Positions 1-12,150 of a stretch of DNA of 64,000 nt are shown in pieces. The stretch comes from Pyrocephalus nanus. Its lineage: Eukaryota > Chordata > Aves > Passeriformes > Tyrannidae. The translations under genes were made by a program, and so were the position numbers. The notes below the pieces were generated by a model. That model saw only the letters and a list, made by a program, of their open reading frames with translations. It was not told the origin of the DNA and searched no databases. The stretch is taken from NCBI GenBank assembly GCA_038380795.1, contig CM076260.1, positions 29,670,634 through 29,734,633 of the forward strand. Direction: 5' to 3'. Each line of letters begins with the position of its first letter. Within the stretch, counting starts at the first letter, position 1.

Positions 1-1192
1 GTTTCCGTTGTGTGAACCCTAAAGGTGGGACAGTTCCTGCAAAGTGACCATTAGTATAGATAAGACCATGTTCTTGCCTTTTGGAGTGCAAAACACCTCA
101 GTCCTTTTGGTCAGGGCTACAGGTGTGTCTCCTAATGGTACCTGAGCTGTGGTTCTGCCACTCTCTAGTGACATGAAAAAACTGCCACTTCAGGATACTG
201 TTTACACCAACTGGTCTTTCCTTTCTTCCTAAATATCCTTTTGTGTAATGGAATGATGCTGTCTTGTGAATCTACCCTTTTTGATCTGAATGCTGTCAAG
301 AAAGAGCAACTGTGCTGCAGCTTTAAGAGGTCTTTGTACATGATATAGAGGAAGCAATTACATATACCTATGCAATACACAGTCTTTTAGGGAGGTACCT
401 TTTCCTGGAGAGGTGACTCCCTCTTTAATGCATGTGCTCTATAGGATTTAAGAGTCAATTATGGACATTACTCAGGGAGTAGTCAACAGTTGGTTTAGCT
501 CAGGTGTCACATTGTCCTAGACTAGATCAGTCAGGTTCATTTGAGTATGATTCAGCTCTACATTAGGAACTTAGGTGCTTCATTTTGTTCTCTTGTGGCC
601 ACAACTGAATTCTCAAAGGCATAATGACTTTGCCTTGTGAACAGGTAAAGTTTTTTGGTGATTATCTTATTCTCATGTTGAGGTTCTTAAAGAGTTATCC
701 TATGAAACCCATGACTAGTTGAATCTACCTTCAATGTCCTGTCAATAAGTTGTTAGATATTATGGAAAAGTAAAAATTATTTAAGACTGAGCCATGTTTT
801 TTACTGGCATTGCAGAGTGGGATAGCTCATGGAGCTGGAGGACTGCAGTGGATAAGTGCAGGTCCTTAGGAAGGGCAAGCTGGGATGGTGATAAAGGGAG
901 ATTGCCATTTGCTGTGAGAGCAGTGGGGCTGCCTGTAGCTTTGCTCACAGATGATTAATGAGCCAGTTGAGAGCTTATGGGTCAGGATTAGAGGCCAAAC
1001 CGTCACAGTGGTGGTGTGTGTATCTGCTTCACACTGGATCAGGAAAGAAATAGTAACAAGGAATTTCATTGAATCACTCAAGCCTAACCTTCACAGGCCT
1101 TGATTCCCATGGGAGTCTCAAACCACCCTAGTTATTTTCTGGAGGAACAGCATAGCATGGAATAAATAATCAAGGAGACTTCTGGAATGCAT

Positions 1193-1236
1193 TGATGACC
1201 ACATCTCAATCAATACAATGATGACCACATCTCAAT
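1193..1236. repeat. 18-bp direct duplication
   Basis: TGATGACCACATCTCAAT occurs at 1193-1210 and again, identical, at 1219-1236, a 26-base period. It looks like a recent local duplication. Confidence 0.8.
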
Positions 1237-1559
1237 AACTGAGGACCTGTTACAAACGAGGAAGGACAGGTTGAGGATGTAAGGGTTATGAATAGTCTTG
1301 GCTGCAGTGGTTGTGAAATGGAAAAGTTCAGGATCTGAAGAGGAAACAACAAAGCTAAAGAGTAGGATTGCAACTGTGATCTTCAGGAAGGAAGGTTTTG
1401 TTCTGTTCAGAGATCTTCTTGGAAGAATCATTTGGAAGATGGTTCTGAGTAGAGAGATCCAGGAGAGCTGGTTAACGGGTCTAAGCTCCAGTGTGGTATA
1501 ACTGAGTGAAGAGGAAATTTGGCAAAGGCAGCAGAGGTCCTGCTTAAGTGAACAAGCAG

Positions 1560-2345
1560 CTTCTGAGAAAGCTCAGGCATAAAAAGGAAGCATGTAAGAG
1601 GTGGAAGCAGAGACAGGTGACCCAGGGGGATGCATGGCTGCTTGGAGCAGAAAAGTACACAGGTGGAAGAAATGGGCCATTGGGAACCTTATGAGGTTCA
1701 CAAAGAGAAATGCGAAGCCTGCCCCTAGAAAAGAGGGTGCTGGGGGTGCAGAGGAGATGCTGTGGGTCAAAAATTGGTCATGAGCCAGCAATGCACCCTT
1801 GCCACAAAGAATGCAAACATCTTGGACTGAATTTCAGGAAGGGTATGTTCACAGGGTCCGGAGGGACGCAATCCTTTTTCCTCAGCACTGGTGTGACTAC
1901 ATATGTAGTGCTGTGTCCAGTTCTGGGCTCCACAGTGCAAAGACAGGGACAGAAGAGGCTGTATGCCTAACAATCAGGGGGAGGCTGAGAGAGCCTGAGG
2001 GATTGTTTAACCTGGAGGAGAGAAGGCTGCTGGGGAGATCTTGTCACGGTGTATAAATATTGGTGATGGAGGCAGACTTCTGTGTGATAGGACCAAAAAG
2101 CAGTGAACGCAAACGGAAGCACAGGAAATTGCACTGAAACATAGGAATAAACTTTGTTATGGGAGATGTTGAATATTGGAGCAGGTTACCTTGAGAGGCT
2201 GTGGAGTATCCGTTCCTGGAGATACTGAAAATCTGATTTGAAACAGCCCTAAGCAACCTGCTGTATTTTCTGTGCTCTGAGCACAGGGGCTTGGACTAGC
2301 TGAACTCTTGGGGTCCCTTTCAGTCTCTGCTTCTTCAGATGCAAT
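1560..2345 (+). mobile_element. CR1 LINE fossil, internally deleted
   Basis: The segment contains typical CR1 stretches: an endonuclease/RT linker region (aggtggaagcagagacaggt near 1600), the region encoding Met-Arg-Phe with a following Lys-rich string (near 1690), the bases around ctgtgtccagttctgggctc (1913) and a 3' end resembling gcttggactagctgaactct at about 2288. Part of the middle is missing, since the 5' piece jumps directly to the ORF2 end. All frames are broken by stops. The 5' limit is uncertain. Confidence 0.8.
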
Positions 2346-3287
2346 TCAGTTGTTGCATCACATACAAACTGGAGTCCCACTGCAGATACCATGTAATTTT
2401 TTTTCTTTTTTTCTCCCTAGTGCAAGTATCAGCCTATGTAGATTTAAAAGTAGGTTCTTTTGTTTAAAGTTGAAGTCTCTTATGAGAAAGAAAGGTGATT
2501 AAACAGCAGTAAATATAGGCTGTAGTAGAGCCTTAACTCTTCAGGAAGTATAGAAATCTCGCTGTGATTTGTTCATCTAGAGATTAAAAGGACCAAATCT
2601 AGTTATTTGAAGTGAGAACTGAGTAGAATAATAGAAGGATTACTGATGTCTTGTTTGACTGAAATTCTATTCAAGTCCAGCTAGGAGAATACTTTCACTA
2701 CTTAACTACCTCATAGTGCTGGTAGAAAGTTGTTTAGAGCTTGTGTCCCTTGTGCCAGAAGTTTCCCTGGATCTTAAGACTGCTGGTTTGAACTCTATGT
2801 CGTGTCTAAAAATGATGTCCCCTGGAAGACTGGGGCAAAAGAGAAACTACTACAGATTCCTGTTTTTCTTCCATTCTAGCCTATCTGATTAATGTTTGAG
2901 AACTTGAGCAATATTATTCTTAACATTTTTCTCTTGAATGGCTTCACAAAGAGCCATTCAAACAAAACTGCTTTATTTTCTGTGTGATAACTTGGCATAT
3001 TTAAGATTTGAATGAATTCCTGTTTGCATTCATCTTTGTTTACAGTAGACTGATTATATGATATAATGCTAACTCCTGCTTTTCTTCCACTGTCTTGTCC
3101 GGATCATTTTTACTTTCCATGAGGTACTAAACTTATATGTCTGAGGAGCTTCTGCTTGGTGCTATGAAGTAACCCAGTCAAGAGAACCTGAGTTCCTGCT
3201 TTGTTTCCTGCTTGTCCAAAATACTGATGAGTAGATTTGGGTTCCTCTGAACAGAGAAGCCAGATGCTTTTCTGCTCTGAGGTAAAG

Positions 3288-3425
3288 ATTTGAAGAGGAA
3301 GAACTCCGAGTTTCAGAGAGCATCCTCATGCTGCAAGTCTGTGGAAGATGTAGATACAGAGAGCATTGATTCTGTAGCTGAAGGAGATGGTGACAAGTTG
3401 TATGGGAGAAGTGACAACTGCACAG
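3288..3425 (+). other. unassigned exon-like segment
   Basis: A 138-base stretch with a pyrimidine-containing acceptor (gcttttctgctctgaggtaaag) and a GT after ACAG at 3426. Its open frame (no stop from 3281 to 3580) encodes a hydrophilic, acidic peptide with KRKNSEFQRA, then SVEDVDTESIDSVAEGDGD. The amino acid mix is more protein-like than typical for intron noise. I recognise no family. It could be an exon of an upstream or unannotated gene, an alternative SMAP1 exon or chance. The acceptor is weak because an AG lies only six bases earlier. Confidence 0.25.
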
Positions 3426-3594
3426 GTCAGGGTTCTGCCTATCTCAGGAACCCTAAATTGTCAATTGCCCTTTTCCTCTCTTGGGAAGAGGTGTTTGCAT
3501 CTCATGGACCATGGAGAAAAAAAGAGGTAGAAATTGTATCTCGTCCTTCTCAGAGTGGAGCTGTGGACATCCATGCATGATACTTAGAGGCAGC

Positions 3595-3607
3595 GTTGCC
3601 AAGCAAC
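3595..3607. promoter_or_regulatory. perfect RFX X-box motif
   Basis: GTTGCCAAGCAAC fits the RFX-family X-box (two half sites with a one-base spacer) without mismatch and keeps its upstream CG in an AT-rich intron. Binding is inferred from the motif only. Confidence 0.45.
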
Positions 3608-4389
3608 TAACTTTGCAGTTGTGGTTTGGTAAAAGAGCAGTTCTGTTTCTCAAAGCTGTACTTGGCTATGATTTTGTGTTAAAATATATTGATTAAGGGT
3701 GGGGAACTGTCTTTGTTGCATGGATGAGAAAAGGAATGTGATATTCCACATTTGGCTATCAATTGCTATATTCTTATGTTCCCTCCTTTCTAAGGAGAAG
3801 GGAACAAGATTCTAATGCATTTTTACTGAAGTGTTTCAATGAAAATGAATAAAGCTTCAAAGAACAGGCCATCACTGGCAGCAGTAGTCCTTTAGGAATA
3901 TCTGCAAAAGAAGATGGAAGTGATTCATTGTGTAACCTGGTATTCTTGATTGCAGCTGAACTTGCAGGGGGATTCAAAACATGGCAGAGAGTGGCAACTG
4001 GGACTGAGTGATCATTTTAAATAAGTTCCGTATAATGTGTGCTCAGGTCATTTGGGTTTAAATTTGTGCTTCATAATGATTTATAGAAACAGTCAACAAG
4101 TAATGATGCTTTTAAAATATATAGGGACTGATTTTTCCCAATAAAGTATGTACCTGTGGGATACTTGCCTGTTACCTGTAGATTAACAAAAATATCCCTT
4201 TAAACATGGCAAATGCCACACTTAATGTGCACCCTTTACATCTTCAGCAGAAGTACGCTTGTGCATTTGAGCTCCCCTCCTAAGCAGGGGGTAAACGAAA
4301 GAGAGATGCCAATAAGACACCAGGTGTAGGCTTTTTGGTCTTTGTTCTCATTGCCAAGTGATAGCTGGGTTGTTCTCAACTTTAAATAT

Positions 4390-4905
4390 TGAACTGCTGT
4401 ATTGGGTTTGCCTGGATGGAGTTAACTTTCCATGTAGCAGTGCTTATGGTGCTGTGCTTTGCAGCTACCAGGGTGTTGATAACACTGGTGTTTCAGCTGT
4501 TGCTGAGCAGTGCAACTACAACATCAAGGCTGTCTCTACAGCCTCACCTCCAAGGCCACTAGACTGGGGGTTTGCAAGAGTTTGGGAGGGGATGTAGCCA
4601 GGGCAGCTGACCCAAACCAACCAAAGGGATGGGGCTATAACAAGTGATGCAATAAAAGCGTTTGTTGTTAAGGTATTTGTCTTCTAGAGCAACTATTATG
4701 TGTACTGAGGCCTTGCTTCCCATGAAGTGAATATGACTTGCTGATGGGTGAATAAATATTTTTCTTCTTCCTTCTGCACGTGGCCTTTGCTTTTCTGTAT
4801 TAAACTGCCTTTATCTTGACCCATGAGGTTTTTTCATCTTATTTTCTCCTTGGTTGGTGTGTGATGGCCAGCCAAGGTTGATGTACCACAACTGCTGAGA
4901 GTTTC
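4390..4905 (+). mobile_element. solo LTR of an avian endogenous retrovirus
   Basis: Begins near ctgtattgggtttgcctgga and contains the hallmarks of a common bird LTR: gctgttgctgagcagtgcaa (4497), agggcagctgacccaaacca (4599), a decayed central part (4640-4760) and a 3' region with attaaactgcctttatcttg (about 4799) followed by acccatgaggttttttcat. It lies in the same direction as SMAP1. No internal retroviral genes flank it, so it is a solo LTR left by recombination. Family assignment is from memory of neoavian repeats. Confidence 0.8.
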
Positions 4906-5839
4906 TTGTGTGTTCTGAGTAGAAAGTAACTGTTTTTCCTGTTAATAAAGATTGCGAAGCCTTGGTTCACTTTTCTGGGTGTAGCATGTAGAAAGCAGCC
5001 TTTGAAAGAAGGCCCTTCACACTTGCCTTGTTCACTGCAATTTCCATGGAGTTTGGGTGTTCATGGAGTCCCTTTTAAAAAAAAGGTCACTCCAGAAATA
5101 TATTTATGAAGCAGAAAGATTCTGTCAAGTGGTTGGTCTGACTTTTAAAAAATCCAACAAGATCACATGCTTGAGATTCCTGCAAAGCTTTGAGAGTAAA
5201 TTTTGAGAACTGATAATTCTCAAGCCCCCTTAATCCTACTTTCAACCCCTATTCTCAATTCTATAGTCTTTTATAATCTTTTAAAGAGAAGATGTTAAAC
5301 GTTTCATAGAGCACAGATACCTTCTCTTCTGTGTATTGGTCCAAATCCAGCTTCAAGGATGGGTATTGAAGAATGCCGAGGTGTGAGCTGTTTGCTGAGG
5401 CTTTGGGAGAGTACAGTACTGGGGAGTAGCTAGCCTGGCATGCATGTCCTGGGCATTTGGGGGAAGGATTTGTGTCTATGCCACTGGAACCTGAAGTGGA
5501 GGAAAGTTCTGATTCTGTCTATCCTCTTCAGCCTGTTCTTTCCCATGGTTTTGTGTTAAGTTCCACAGAAGAAGTCCACAAAAAGTTCTACTCTGAAGAT
5601 TGATAATGTTGTTACAGTAAAACTAGGGGATCATCCAAGACTAGAGTTGCATTAGAGTGTGGTAGGCTGTTCCTACAAATATATTAGTGTTTGAGGGTTG
5701 GCAGACAGGCTCTCTGTAGGTAAGAGGTGAATAGTGCAGCATAAAAATCTACTTGGTCTGATGTACATAACCTGGAGAGGAAGTGAGGGAAGACAGTAGT
5801 ATGTAGAGGAGCAAGGTAGGTGAATATGTCTCTGCAGTG

Positions 5840-6420
5840 AATGTGGGTGTTGTGGGGTTGCTTTGTAACCCCTGACAGTGGGATGGCAGAAGGAATTAGA
5901 AGGGTAAGAGTGAAAACTAATGGGTTGAGATAAAGACAGTTTAATAGATAAAGGAAAAGCTGCACCCACAAGCAAAGCAAAACAAGGAATTAATTCATGA
6001 CTTAGCATTGGCAGGTGGGTGTTCAGCCATCTCCCGGAAAGCAGGGCTCCATCACATGTAACAGTTATGTAGGACGATAAATGCCATCATGCCAAATGTT
6101 CCCCCTTTCTCCTTCTTACTCCAGCTCTTATTACTGAGCATGGTGTTGTATGGGATGTCCCCTTGGTGAGTAGAGTCAGCTGTCTCAGATGTGTCTCTTC
6201 CTGGCCTCTTGCCCGTTCCTAGCCTCCTCACTGGCAGGACAGTCTGAAGAGCAGAAAAGACCTTCATGTTGTGTAAGCGCTGCTCAGCAATAACCAAAAC
6301 ATTGGTATGTTATCAACGCTGTTTTGGTTGCAGATCCGAAACACAGCACCAGCGAGGCTGCTATGTAGAAATAAATTCCCTCTCAGCACAAACCCATATA
6401 GTAGAGAAGATTGGTATGAG
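5840..6420 (-). mobile_element. solo LTR, same family as at 4390, opposite strand
   Basis: The + strand reads the reversed LTR: aatgggttgagataaagaca (5919), aagcaaagcaaaacaaggaa (5971), aaagcagggctccatcacat (6038), gcgctgctcagcaataacca (6278), aaacacagcaccagcgaggc. Minus-strand open stretches within it (up to 111 codons at 6008-5673) are LTR sequence and flank. It is bordered on the right by a CR1 copy starting near 6500. Confidence 0.88.
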
Positions 6421-6499
6421 AAACTGTCTGGCCAGTCTTTATAGATGGTTTCAGTGTATTTCTACAGTCTAGAGCCTGAAATTTGGCACTGTGCTTTAG

Positions 6500-7410
6500 C
6501 TGCTTATGGCTTGGATGGGTGCACTCTTTGCTGGGTGTGAACTGGCTGTGTGGCTGGGCCCAGAGCGTGGTGGTGAATGGAGTTACATTCAGCTGGCAGC
6601 TGGTAACCAGTGGTGTTCCCCAGAACTCAGCAGGGGGCCAGTCCTGTTTGATATCCTTATCAATGATCTGAAGGAGGGAAGGAGTACACTCTGTCAGTTG
6701 GAGATGACACCAAATTGGGTGGGAGTGTTGGTCTGCTGGAGGGTAGGAAGGCTCTGTAGAGGGGTCTGGACAGGCTGGATTAATGGGGGGAGGCCAGCAG
6801 TATGAGGTTGAATCAGGTGAAGTGCTGGGTCCTGCTCTTGGGTCACAACAGCCCCGGGCAGCACTACGGGCTGGGGGCAGAGTGGCTGGAGAGCAGCCCA
6901 GTGGAAAGAAACTTGGGAGTGCTCTTGACAGCTGGCTGTCGAAAGACATGGAGGTGCTGGAGCGTGTCCAGAGAAGGGCACTGAAGCTGGTGAAGGGTCT
7001 GCAGCACAGGTCTTACAAGAATTGGCAGGGGGAGCTGGCGTTGTTTAGCTTGGGGCAAAGGCTCAGGTGGGGGGGGTCCTTACAGGGGAGACCTTTTCAT
7101 TCTCTATAAAGACCTGAAAGGAGGCTTGTAGCCAACTGGGGGTTGATCTCTTCTCACAAGTGACAGGGCAAGAGGAAATGGGCTCAAGCTGCACCTAATG
7201 AGGTTTAGATTAGATATTAGGAAAAATTTCTTTATTGAGGGGGTGGTCAGGCATTGAAACAGGCTGCCCAGTTCCAATGCCTGGAGTGTTGAATCATCAT
7301 CCCTGAAGTGTTCAAAAACATATAGATGTGGCACTTGGCCATGCTAGGTTAATGGTTGAACTTTATGATTTTAGAGCTCTTTTCCAATCTTAATGACTGA
7401 TTCTATGGTC
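6500..7410 (+). mobile_element. CR1 LINE fossil with RT remnant
   Basis: From 6500 the sequence follows CR1 ORF2: a stretch encoding Val-Pro-Gln-Asn then Pro-Val-Leu-Phe-Asp-Ile-Leu-Ile-Asn-Asp-Leu (about 6617-6670) is the reverse transcriptase region before the FADD motif. It continues through the usual 3' part (gagaagggcactgaagctgg near 6973, gatattaggaaaaatttctt near 7212) to a tail around 7400. Several stops and frame shifts make it non-functional. It starts right after a minus-strand LTR, so the two insertions lie side by side. Confidence 0.9.
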
Positions 7411-8908
7411 CTTGGATAGAGAGACTTGGATCTCTGCATCTTTTTCAAGATAGGTTTATGCTGGAGAGGTTATGGAGTTGCTTTTACCTACCTTGTAATG
7501 CACAAAGGAGTGTATCTCTGGAGTCACTGAGGACTACACAGAGGTTGTACAGTTTGTGGAGTGTTTACTGAAAAATCTCTTCAGTTATATTTGAGAATAA
7601 AATAGTTAAGGGAGGATCTTAGCACAATTACCAGGTAATTTCTCTCTGGTAGAAAAAGGTAACCTTTATTCTTGTTTATGGCAAACAGGCTATATTATAA
7701 ACCTGTCTTGCAAACAAATCTTATTTCTGAGACTTTTGTCTCAGAATCTCTCAGTTAAAGGAAGAACTTCAATTGCTGGCTAAAGGGATTTTTGCAACAG
7801 ATGCTTATATAACCTTTATCCTTTGCCTGGCTATGTAGGGGGGTTGCTACATCCTAACAGAGCAGCATAGATTTACATTTTTTTCTTTTCAGCAATGCTT
7901 TTACTTTATACTTAGCTATCAGCTTATGAAAACATTTTGTAAGAGCTCACTGTTCCCCATTTTCCTTTTATTTCTGCATATAAAAGGAATATAAATTGCT
8001 GACAAGGGAAAAATTGCAGTCAAGACCAGCTCCAGAAGTTTCCTACTAATACTGTAATATGCTGTGTAACCTTGTCTTTTCTGGGAAGTACCTAATGCTG
8101 CTAACAGGAAATGACAGCTTGCACACCTTATTCTTGCAGCCTGAACTCTGACACAGGCAGTCTTTCTCTTTACAAGGGAACAGGCAGGATAAAATTGGAG
8201 CGCTTACTCCTTAGCCAAATTGAAATTTCATTTCTGAAGCTGTTAGCTCATTGAACGTGCGAGGGTTGGCACCTCTGTCATTTCTCATACTTAGCGCACT
8301 GACTTTACTTTCCAAAAGGTGTGCTGTAGCAGGCTGGTATCCCACACAGCTGGTAGAAGTGCTGTGACTGTGTCCCGTGGACTCTGCATGTGCTTTCCCT
8401 ATACAGTCACTGACACGTGTGCTCTGCGTAACCAAGGGTGAGCCTGCCAGGTGTGGTTGCCAGACAGGGATCAGGAGCTGCTCTCTGACAGTTCTGTAGT
8501 TGGTTATGATCCTGCTTACATGGACAGTGTTAGGACGGGTGAAATTTGTGGTGTGAAGTACTTCCAACTAAGGAATACCAACTTTGTGAAATTGTTTTAA
8601 AGGAAGTTTCCGTACAAAACATTGAGTTAAATTGATATTTGCATCAAAAGTGTTTCAATGAGGTAGGTATTCTGTTTAAATCCTGCCATCTTAGAAGTAA
8701 GATGAATAGGAGGCCTTGGTGATGTTTTGGGGAACATATCTCCAAAAGCTGTTCATGTTCTCCTTTTTCTCTTAATTTACATCTAGAGTGATCAACTGCA
8801 TATTTATGTATAGAATTTCGTGGTGAACTCTAAATATTGTATTTTATTTCACAACTTAGCATTTGCATCATATAATCCCTTAACATTTTATTTTGGAAAA
8901 GCAAACTT

Positions 8909-8936
8909 CTAAAAATCTTTGTCGAAAGATTTTTAG
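8909..8936. repeat. perfect 12-bp inverted repeat (hairpin)
   Basis: CTAAAAATCTTT, a GTCG loop, then AAAGATTTTTAG, a perfect 12-bp stem with a four-base loop. No T run or other terminator context is relevant in a vertebrate intron; the role is unknown. Confidence 0.9.
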
Positions 8937-11816
8937 TAACTGACTGTTAATAAGGTGAAAAAAATGTAATTCTTTCACTTTGTCACATTACAGGATTGCT
9001 TGTGCCAAAGGGCTATTAGACAAGAAAAAGGCTGTTCATTTCAAGAATAAACTGACATTTCCTGTGTATCTCCAATAGCTGTAACTAACCAGTCCTCTGA
9101 TTTACAAACTGCACTTTTTTCCTATTCTAAACTTAATTCTCTGTAAAAAACTTTTGCTGTTTGAAATTTCTTGGATGCATTCCAGAATTAAAGTGGTTAT
9201 GAAGCCAGCCACTTGATTTTGTGGCTTAAACATAGAACTGAAGGAGCATTCATGTCACTATACTTCCTTTCTAGTTGAGGCTTCATACAGCCCTTGAAAT
9301 TTATTTGAAATGCTTTTAGCAGTTATCGATACTACTGAATCAAGTGGATCAGTGAGCTGAAGGAATAATTGAAACTGGCTGATACATATTTCTCTCTCTG
9401 ACTTCAAGAGGTGGGACAGGTTGTGCAGGGGAAGAGTTTCATTTGTGATACTTTTACACAGCCCCTTTGGAGTTGAGCATAGGACTGAGCTTAATGTATT
9501 TGTTGATGACTGATGAAAAACAGTCATCCAGAAAGACAAGTTTGGAGGAATTCTGTCCCTGAAACTCTCTACCACTTTTCTGACACTGGCTAAAAATAGC
9601 CAAGCGATGCTTCTAAGGCTTCTGTTCACGCTGTTCTTGCTGTACACCTTGAACCATATGAATCTCAGCTGCTACCAAGCTGGGCTCTGGAACAGTGTGC
9701 TTGAATTGTCTGCTTTCAGTACAGCTTTATGCTGCTGAGTTTGATTTTATTTAAAACTACAAAACCAGCCCATTTCAAACAGTTCTTGTTTGAACTCCTG
9801 TCACATGTGGGAAGTTTTAAGTTCTCATATTTTGGCCTCGACTATCTAAACACAGGCTTACTAAGGCACCTATAAGAGATTGCTAAAAACTACTGTTTAA
9901 TCCACAGCCTTTTGTTGCCTTTGTTTATATAAAACAATATATAAAACAACTTAGACTTTGACATCTGAAAAGCATATAAAGACTGAGCTTGCATGTTTTT
10001 CCTAGTCTTGGGTATGGAGGTAAAGCAAGGAAACATCTTCTACTGTAGAGGAAAAGAAACGAAGCCTAATGTGAGGAGTAGATGTGACATGAGAATGTGT
10101 TTCAGGCTGTTTGCTCTGTTTAATCAGAAACTAATACAGTGGATCAAGTGATGGGTAACTACTCCCACATCAGTAGTCTCAAAAGACTTAAGGTTCAAGG
10201 AACTTGAAGAACATTTTATTTCATAGAATAAAGTTCTTGTACTGTGGTTCTTGCATGATTTCCTTTACTTCAAGGTATTTATGCAAAATCTTTTATTCTT
10301 TTGGAGATTTGTTCTCTAATTCACAAAGTCTGTTTAGTGGACATGATTAACATTGCAGTTAAGCCTTTTGCATTGGGAGTGGGTGGATGGTGTTTTCATG
10401 TAGGTTTTTTCCCTCTCCCTCCAGAAATATTAGACTGAAAATGGATGACAGTAGTTGATTTGTTTTGAGTATTTCAGTATCACCTTTACTTAATCCCTAT
10501 CCTCTAGTGTGTTATGTTTTGAGGAGAGAAACTTGGAGGAGTCACTGTAAGTTCTTCTTTGGTTTTTTGCTCTTCCCTGAGTAGCCATTGGAGAAGAGAC
10601 TGTTTTGTGTTAATTTCTTGTGTTGAATTACATAAAATACATCTGCTGCTTACTTTTCTTCTTTTCTCTGTATCTGGTATATAATGGTCTTCTGTTCACA
10701 ATCTTTATCTGTATATCAGCTTGGAGAAATTATAAATATTGCTGGAGACTATTCTTTGCTAACTTGGTTGAAATCCTGAGTAGCAGAACACTTGAGTAGT
10801 ATGAAATGTGTGTGGGAGTAATGCAGAGAGAGAGAGCACTGCATGGGTATGCTTGGATTGATAAAACCACTGAGGCTTTGTCTTTGGCCAAAAAGTGATA
10901 GCTTTTAGTAACTGTCTGTGAGCCACTCAGGATGAGTCAGGTGTGTAGATTTTCTTGCAGTTAATTTTCTGTTCCACAAGATGGAGCCAGTTCTTTGGCA
11001 AATCAGCTCTGTCAACAAGCAGCAGAATTTGAGGAAACAAAAGAGAATTAAAGTAACTTGACCATGCATTATGGTTAAAGAACAGGCTAGGTGCAGTTGA
11101 GTGAAAGGAAAAACTATAGTCTCTGAGAAGTCTTTGAAGATGTTGGCCCAAAGTAAGTTTGCTGCAGACTGTATTAGACATGCCAAGCAATTAGTACTCT
11201 GTGTAATAATTAGCTTCCTTCCTTGTAGAATTTCTAATTGGTAACTAATTGCAAGAATATAAAGTGAAAATTAACTTAATGTCTATGTACCTCCATCATA
11301 CAAACCTTATTTAAAGTTAGTCTTGACAAGTTTTTTTCTGTTTAAAACTTTCTCTCCAATTTATTAGTTGCCTGGCAAACTGGTTTTATGCACACAGTAT
11401 AAAGGATTCATAATTGTTTGCTGAGATGTAGTTACCCTTCCAACTGACAGCAAATATAAAATTGAAAGGCTGCATGTTTCCTTTTTGTACCCCAATTCAG
11501 ACCTCTGTTTGCTCTCTTTGTAAGTTAAGGGGTTTAGTTACAGTGGGCAGCACCTGTGTTGAGCAAAAGGAGCGTTTCAGTATTAACTGCAGTTACAGTG
11601 AGCTGAACAGATTGTAATGGGAGTGATGGAGGGAAGGAAACTCTGAATTATTGTAAAAAGGAAAGCAACCATCATCATTCTACTTCATAGTCAAATCTGC
11701 AATGATTTTGTTCCATTGTGGGTGTCTCCCAGTTATATCTTATCTCTTTTGTCTCTTTTTAGTTTTTTCTGATCTCCATTGTCTTTTTCTTTTTTTCTAA
11801 CATGTTTGTGTGACAG

Positions 11817-12150
11817 GTTCTCCTACTTCTGCCCAGTCTCGCCTTTCTCACTAATTTCCTACTGCAAGCGGAAGCCGAGTAGAGGCTGGAGTGTGGACTG
11901 AGATGTTTAAAACGGTTGAAGGATTTTTATACAGACTAATCAAATGAAGAGCTAAAGCAGTGTTTCACAGTGTATTGACTGCTTGAATTCATATCCAGTT
12001 TCACATGTTTTGTAATGCTGATAAAAGTACCTTTTCCTCAGCATTTTGAAGGAGCAGTATCGTGTAAGCCGTGTTTTGTACCTCATACAGTACTGTATGT
12101 GTGCTGATGCAAAATAAAACTTGAGCAGATGTAATAAAACTTAAATCTTG
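11817..12150 (+). other. terminal-exon-like segment with tandem poly(A) signals
   Basis: It follows a strong acceptor: a 30-base T/C tract, a CTAAC branch-like site with its A at 11800, and gtgtgacag. In the frame starting with a split codon it reads Ser-Pro-Thr-Ser-Ala-Gln-Ser-Arg-Leu-Ser-His-stop, then continues as UTR-like DNA to two AATAAA signals at 12113-12118 and 12133-12138. No CR1 or LTR matches it. It may be the last exon of an upstream gene or noncoding RNA, an alternative short SMAP1 transcript end, or a decayed retrocopy tail. Confidence 0.35.

Noticed and set aside
6383..6949. 188-codon minus-strand open frame
   Set aside because: It is antisense to the CR1 element at 6500-7410 and runs into the LTR; composition (Pro, Ser rich) is typical for antisense CR1.
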